From DATLCI01 sp046714215 (GTDB lineage: Bacteria > Acidobacteriota > Terriglobia > Terriglobales > Acidobacteriaceae): a stretch of 9,434 nt of DNA. The notes beneath the pieces are model-generated. The model saw only the letters and a list, made by a program, of their open reading frames with translations, was not told where the DNA came from and made no database searches. The translations under genes and the position numbers were made by a program. Position 1 is the first letter of the stretch. The number at the start of each line of letters is the position of its first letter. Positions 5,826 to 9,434 of this stretch are shown here, in pieces. The stretch covers positions 1 through 9,434 of the forward strand of contig JBKKBM010000154.1 in assembly GCA_046714215.1 (NCBI GenBank). The letters run 5' to 3'.

Positions 5826-5842
5826 CGTAAAACGCTTCCCTT

Positions 5843-5848
5843 TATACT
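5843..5848 (+). promoter_or_regulatory. -10 box just upstream of lysA
   Basis: TATACT (one mismatch to consensus) ends 9 bases before ATG 5858. A weak CTGACG (5822-5827) lies 15 bases upstream as a possible -35, overlapping the PP2C stop codon. The predicted transcript start near 5855 would leave a leader of only a few bases, and the gap contains no ribosome binding site. Read-through from the PP2C gene, 32 bases upstream, is also possible. Confidence 0.4.
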
Positions 5849-5857
5849 GGTACCTCC

Positions 5858-7150
5858 ATGAAGATGATCAGCCGGCCTCCGGCCTTTACCTACAAGAAAG
5901 ACCGCCTGCAAGCTGACCGCATCCCGCTCAGCTACCTGGCGGAGAAATTCGGCACGCCGCTGTATGTATATTCGGGGTCGACCATCCGCGAGCGTTACCG
6001 CATTTTTGCCGCCGCATTCCAGCGGGTCCCGCACACGGTGTGCTATTCCGTAAAAGCGAATTCGAATCTCACCATCCTGAAATGGCTGGCCAAGTTTGGC
6101 TCGGGGTTCGACGTGGTCTCCGGCGGTGAACTGGAGCGGGTGCTGCATGTAAGCCGCACCGCGGCGAAGAAAGCAGTGTTTTCGGGCGTGGGCAAGACGG
6201 TAGAAGAACTCGACCTGGCGCTGCGGGCTGACATCCTGCTGTTCAACGTGGAGAGTGAAGGCGAACTGGACCTGCTGGCGGAACGGTCGGCCAAACTGCG
6301 GCGCAAGGCACGGGTCGCGTTGCGGGTGAATCCTGATGTGTTTGCCGAGACGCATCCCTACATCTCAACCGGCCTGCGCGAACACAAGTTCGGCGTGCCG
6401 ATGCAGGACGTTTCTGACCTATACACGCGGGCCAGCCGGCAAAAATATCTGGACGTGGCGGGCGTGAGTGTCCATATCGGCTCGCAGATCACGTCGGTAG
6501 AGCCGTTCCACGCGGCGATGACGCGGGTGGCCGAACTGGTGCGGGCACTGGCCGCGAACGGCCATAACATCCGCTACGTGGATGCGGGCGGCGGGCTGGG
6601 CATCTCGTACAAGACCGAGGACACTCCGGAGACCGATTTTGAGACGCGCTCACGAAATTATGCGCAGGCGCTGACCAGCGCGCTGCACGGGTTGAATATC
6701 CATCTACTACTGGAGCCTGGGCGGTCGATCGTGGCGCCAGCGGGCACGCTGCTCACCCGCGTGCTGTACGTCAAACAGAACGGTAAGAAACATTTCCTAG
6801 TGGTGGATGCGGCGATGAATGACTTGATCCGACCGTCACTGTACAGCGCCTACCATGAGATCGTGCCGGTGGAATGTGGAGCGGAGCACGCGCGCAAAGG
6901 TACTCCGGGGACGTTCGATGTGGTGGGGCCCATCTGCGAGACGGGTGATTTCTTTGCCCGGGACCGCGAGATCGCGTGCACGGGCGCGGGCGACCTGTTG
7001 GCCATCCTGGATGCAGGCGCGTATGGGATGACGCTGTCTTCGAATTACAACACGCGTCCGCGGCCGGCCGAGGTGCTGGTGGATGGGACGTCAGTGCGGG
7101 TGATCCGGAAGCGGGAGACGGTCAAGGATCTGATGCGGCACGAAAGCTAG
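5858..7150 (+). CDS. lysA: Diaminopimelate decarboxylase
   Basis: The enzyme decarboxylates meso-diaminopimelate to L-lysine, the last step of the DAP pathway, using pyridoxal phosphate. At 430 residues it has the normal length. The alanine racemase-like barrel begins at about residue 30 (FGTPLYVYSG). The PLP Schiff-base lysine is K66 in CYSVKANSN. Other family motifs are FDVVSGGEL (84-92), HIGSQ (206-210), the phosphate-binding glycine loop GGGLGISY (244-251) and EPGRS (286-290). C360-E361 in CETGDFF supplies the residues donated across the dimer, and NYNTRPRPAEVLVDG (396-410) completes the active site. ATG 5858 is used; ATG 5864, two codons later, is an alternative. No lysine riboswitch fits in the 32-base upstream gap. 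A cytoplasmic housekeeping enzyme, it is not functionally related to the upstream phosphatase in an obvious way. Confidence 0.97.
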   Translation: MKMISRPPAFTYKKDRLQADRIPLSYLAEKFGTPLYVYSGSTIRERYRIFAAAFQRVPHTVCYSVKANSNLTILKWLAKFGSGFDVVSGGELERVLHVSRTAAKKAVFSGVGKTVEELDLALRADILLFNVESEGELDLLAERSAKLRRKARVALRVNPDVFAETHPYISTGLREHKFGVPMQDVSDLYTRASRQKYLDVAGVSVHIGSQITSVEPFHAAMTRVAELVRALAANGHNIRYVDAGGGLGISYKTEDTPETDFETRSRNYAQALTSALHGLNIHLLLEPGRSIVAPAGTLLTRVLYVKQNGKKHFLVVDAAMNDLIRPSLYSAYHEIVPVECGAEHARKGTPGTFDVVGPICETGDFFARDREIACTGAGDLLAILDAGAYGMTLSSNYNTRPRPAEVLVDGTSVRVIRKRETVKDLMRHES

Positions 7151-7159
7151 TTGGCCGAT

Positions 7160-7213
7160 GGCTAAAGCCCTAGACTTCATTCGAAGCGTTGATGGCGCAG
7201 CTAAAGCCGCGCC
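7160..7213. repeat. Two GGCTAAAGCC-type palindromes at the convergence point
   Basis: GGCTAAAGCC (7160-7169) and GGCGCAGCTAAAGCCGCGCC (7194-7213) share the core GCTAAAGCC. The second folds into GGCGC/GCGCC arms plus an inner GCT/AGC separated by an A-C mismatch. Both are preceded by GAT. Neither is followed by a T-run on either strand, so they are not classic intrinsic terminators. They lie between the ends of lysA and the opposing amidohydrolase gene, a typical site for REP-like elements. I recall similar TAAAGCC palindromes being abundant in Acidobacteriota, but this was not checked. Confidence 0.55.
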
Positions 7214-7242
7214 CCTTCAAACAAAACCAAAGGCTAGACAGG

Positions 7243-8913
7243 TTAGTTAGCAGTGCGCTCGTAGATCACCCGCCCGCCGAGAATCGTCTTTTCTATCTTC
7301 ACGTCACGGATGGCTTCTTTGCGGATGGAGAAGATGTCATCGCTCAGGATGATGACGTCCGCGAGTTTGCCGGGGGTGATGCTTCCCTTCTCTTTATCCT
7401 GAAACTCGGCGTAGGCGGAGCCCATGGTGTACGCCTCTACCGCCTCGGCGACGGATATCTTCTGCTCCGGAACCCATCCGTTGGGCTGTTTGCCGTCGAG
7501 CGTGGCGCGGGTGACGGCAGCGTAGATGGTCTCCATGGGATTCAGCGGCGCGACGAACCAATCCGTTCCCAGCGCGAGGCGGACATTGCTATCGAGGAAT
7601 GAGCGGAAGGCGTAGGTAGTCTTACTGCGCTCGGGACCAATGCGCTTGTCCGCCCAGCGGCCGTCGTCGATGGCGTGGTAGGGCTGTACGGAGGCGATTA
7701 CGCCGAGGCGGGCAAAGCGTTCGAAGTCCTTGGGCGCAAGATGTTGGGCATGCTCGATGCGCAGACGCCGGTCGCGCTCGCCGTTGGCCTTGATGACATC
7801 CGCAAAGAGGTCAAGCATGGTGGAGATGCCGCGGTCGCCGATGGCATGCATACAAAGCTGCAGGCCGGCGGCATCAGCCTGGGTGAGGCGCTCACGCATG
7901 GCGCTGATGGGGTGCATCTCGTCCGAGAGCAGGCCTGAGGTTTTTGGATCATCGGTGTAGGGCGCGAAGAAATAGGCAGTGGTGGAGCCGAGGGACCCGT
8001 CGGCATAGCCCTTGACCGCGCCCAGCCGCAGCATGGAACTGCCAAATCCGCGGCGCAGGCCAAGTTTGGCCTGGTCTTTAAAGCTGGTCTCCATAGGGGC
8101 AGCGTAAATGCGCAGCGTGAGCTCATCCTTTTCCAACAATGCGGAATAGGCAGCGATGTCCGCATAGCCGGCATTCATGTCCTGCACACTGGTCACGCCG
8201 AGCGAGGCGGCGTGGGCCAGTCCCTGTTTGAGGATGCGCATCCGCTTCTCTGCGGCCATCTTGGGAATCACTTTGTACACGTAGCCCATGGCCGCGTCTT
8301 TTAAGAGGCCAGTGGGCTGGCGCTTCGCGTCGCGTACGATCAGGCCGCCGGTAAGCTCTTTAGTAGCGGCGGTGACGCCGGCGAGTTTCAACGCCAGCGA
8401 GTTGGCCAGCGCCATGTGTCCGTCATACCGATTGACGAATACCGGATGGTCGGGAGTGGCGGCGTCGATCATCTGCCGGGTGGGAAGTTGCGGCGTAGTG
8501 AAAGCCTGGTCATCCCAGTCACCGCCTACGATCCATTCCCCTTTAGGCAACTTGCGCGCGTATTCGCCCAGGCGGCGGGCAAATTCCTCGGGTGAGTCAG
8601 CGTCTTTCAAGCGGACGTTGGTGAGTGTGGCGCTGCCATCGATGAGATGGACGTGGGCATCGTTGAACCCCGGGAGGACGAGTTTTTCTTCCGCGTCGAT
8701 GACTTTGGTGGCGGAGCCGCGCCATTGATCGATCTCTTCACTGGAGCCGACGGCGACGATGCGGTCGCCGATGATGGCCATGGCTTCCACCCGAGGATGA
8801 CTGTTATCGATGGTGCGGATGCGGGCGTTGGTGAGAATGAGGTCGGCGGAAGGCTTGGTCTGGGCAGAGACGTCGGCTACCAGCAAGAGGAAGACAATTA
8901 CGAATCGATTCAT
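7243..8913 (-). CDS. Exported metal-dependent amidohydrolase (amidohydrolase family 3, YtcJ/AepA type)
   Basis: The 556-residue protein starts at ATG 8913, because the signal peptide then begins properly: MNR, a hydrophobic core (FVIVFLLLVADV), and probable cleavage after VSA17. A GTG at 8940 would overlap the NAD kinase end and bury the signal. The N-terminal beta domain (ADLILTNARIRTID) is followed by the amidohydrolase barrel with GFNDAHVHL (H87, H89). Further candidate metal and catalytic residues are in MHAIGDRG (H356), RIEHAQHL (H388) and LGTDWF (D451). The C-terminus closes with the typical KGSITPGKLADVIIL (509-523) and GGRVIYE. Family 3 enzymes hydrolyse C-N bonds in N-formyl or N-acyl compounds and similar substrates; the substrate here cannot be told from sequence. 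Export to the periplasm is predicted. It lies 11 bases after the NAD kinase stop and is likely co-transcribed with it. Upstream there is only a weak AAGG. Confidence 0.92.
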   Translation of the reverse strand: MNRFVIVFLLLVADVSAQTKPSADLILTNARIRTIDNSHPRVEAMAIIGDRIVAVGSSEEIDQWRGSATKVIDAEEKLVLPGFNDAHVHLIDGSATLTNVRLKDADSPEEFARRLGEYARKLPKGEWIVGGDWDDQAFTTPQLPTRQMIDAATPDHPVFVNRYDGHMALANSLALKLAGVTAATKELTGGLIVRDAKRQPTGLLKDAAMGYVYKVIPKMAAEKRMRILKQGLAHAASLGVTSVQDMNAGYADIAAYSALLEKDELTLRIYAAPMETSFKDQAKLGLRRGFGSSMLRLGAVKGYADGSLGSTTAYFFAPYTDDPKTSGLLSDEMHPISAMRERLTQADAAGLQLCMHAIGDRGISTMLDLFADVIKANGERDRRLRIEHAQHLAPKDFERFARLGVIASVQPYHAIDDGRWADKRIGPERSKTTYAFRSFLDSNVRLALGTDWFVAPLNPMETIYAAVTRATLDGKQPNGWVPEQKISVAEAVEAYTMGSAYAEFQDKEKGSITPGKLADVIILSDDIFSIRKEAIRDVKIEKTILGGRVIYERTAN

Positions 8914-8924
8914 GATGGTTGACC

Positions 8925-9434
8925 TTAGCGTTCGCCCCACTTGAGTTTGGCCCGCAAGACTTCAAAGAATGTACGCCGCGAGGCACGCAACAATTGCACC
9001 CGATGTTCTGACTTCTTACAGATCACGCGATCTCCTTGCAATAGGGGTACACCGATCTGACCGTCGACGGTGAGGTAGGCCTCCTCGGTGGCGCCGCCGA
9101 CCGTCAGCGAGATCTGTGCACTGTCTTTTACCACGAGCGGACGGTTAGTGAGGGCGTGGGGCGAGACCGGGGTGATGACGAAGGCGTCGACGGAAGGTTC
9201 AAGCACGGGGCCTCCTGCGGCCAGCGAATATGCGGTAGAGCCGGTGGGCGTGGAGACGATGACGCCATCAGCCTTATAACTGGCGACGAACAAGTCATCA
9301 ACGGTGACATCGACTTCCGCCATGCGGGCGATGGCGCTCTTGGTGATGACCACGTCATTGAGGGCAACGTATTCGCCCAGGACTTCAGTGCCACGCAGGA
9401 GGCGGCAGGCCAGCATGGAACGGGGATCGCGCAC
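8925..9434 (-). CDS. nadK: NAD kinase, C-terminal 169 residues (5' end beyond window)
   Basis: The enzyme phosphorylates NAD+ with ATP or polyphosphate to give NADP+. The visible part covers the end of the first domain and the beta-sandwich NAD-binding domain. It includes ALNDVVI (residues 24-30 of the visible part), DGVIVSTPTGSTAYSLAAGGPVL (56-78) with the family TGSTAYSxAAGG motif, ITPVSPHALTNRPLVV (87-102) and TVDGQ (122-126). The N-terminal GGDGT ATP-site motif would lie to the right of the window. The frame is open to the last base, and the stop TAA is at 8925-8927. The C-terminus ends RASRRTFFEVLRAKLKWGER, typical of the family. It is cytoplasmic, in contrast to the exported amidohydrolase encoded 11 bases downstream. 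Confidence 0.96.
   Translation of the reverse strand: MRDPRSMLACRLLRGTEVLGEYVALNDVVITKSAIARMAEVDVTVDDLFVASYKADGVIVSTPTGSTAYSLAAGGPVLEPSVDAFVITPVSPHALTNRPLVVKDSAQISLTVGGATEEAYLTVDGQIGVPLLQGDRVICKKSEHRVQLLRASRRTFFEVLRAKLKWGER

Noticed and set aside
5826..5857. Lysine riboswitch before lysA
   Set aside because: The gap is only 32 bases, far too short for the aptamer.
5711..6355. Long minus-strand open frame (214 codons) opposite the PP2C/lysA junction
   Set aside because: It is antisense to two clear genes; long antisense frames are common in GC-rich DNA, and its composition (Arg/Gln/His-rich) is not protein-like.

Overview
The window is a GC-rich bacterial chromosomal segment, free of mobile elements. 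It holds nine protein genes, two of them cut by the window edges, all read from intact frames. Gene content and protein style fit an Acidobacteriota (Terriglobia-like) genome: many GAF-domain signalling proteins, a small Cys/His protein with a CLDCGKEFAYDW-type motif, and GGCTAAAGCC-type palindromes between genes. This assignment is from recall and is of moderate confidence; no ribosomal or other phylogenetic marker is present.

Left part (1-1730): a truncated lipoprotein with a cupredoxin fold (minus strand) is divergent from an ECF sigma factor. The sigma gene overlaps by 4 bases a small soluble zinc-binding anti-sigma factor gene (HxxxCxxC). An ECF-like promoter lies between the divergent genes. 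A repeat-rich 194-base gap leads to a 79-residue putative zinc-ribbon protein of unknown function.

Middle part (1694-5825): a stand-alone CBS-pair protein (minus strand, with a good extended -10 promoter and an intrinsic terminator) is divergent from two consecutive plus-strand sensor proteins. The first is GAF-GAF-GGDEF, in which the catalytic GGDEF signature has become NADRF and metal-site positions are changed, while the RxxD inhibitory site is intact. It is therefore a candidate c-di-GMP receptor rather than a cyclase. The second is GAF-GAF-PP2C (RsbU/SpoIIE type) with all metal-binding aspartates intact. They look like a signalling pair linking small-molecule sensing to protein dephosphorylation, but no RsbW-like kinase or STAS partner is in the window.

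Right part (5858-9434): lysA (diaminopimelate decarboxylase, last step of lysine synthesis) converges on an exported metal-dependent amidohydrolase of the YtcJ/AepA type. The latter lies 11 bases downstream of the NAD kinase gene, whose 5' part is outside the window. A pair of small palindromes sits at the convergence point.

The most notable signals are the degenerate GGDEF with a retained I-site, and the placement of -10-like boxes directly at or just before the start codons of three successive plus-strand genes that lack ribosome binding sites, which suggests leaderless or near-leaderless mRNAs. I found no CRISPR array, tRNA, rRNA, transposase or clear defence system.
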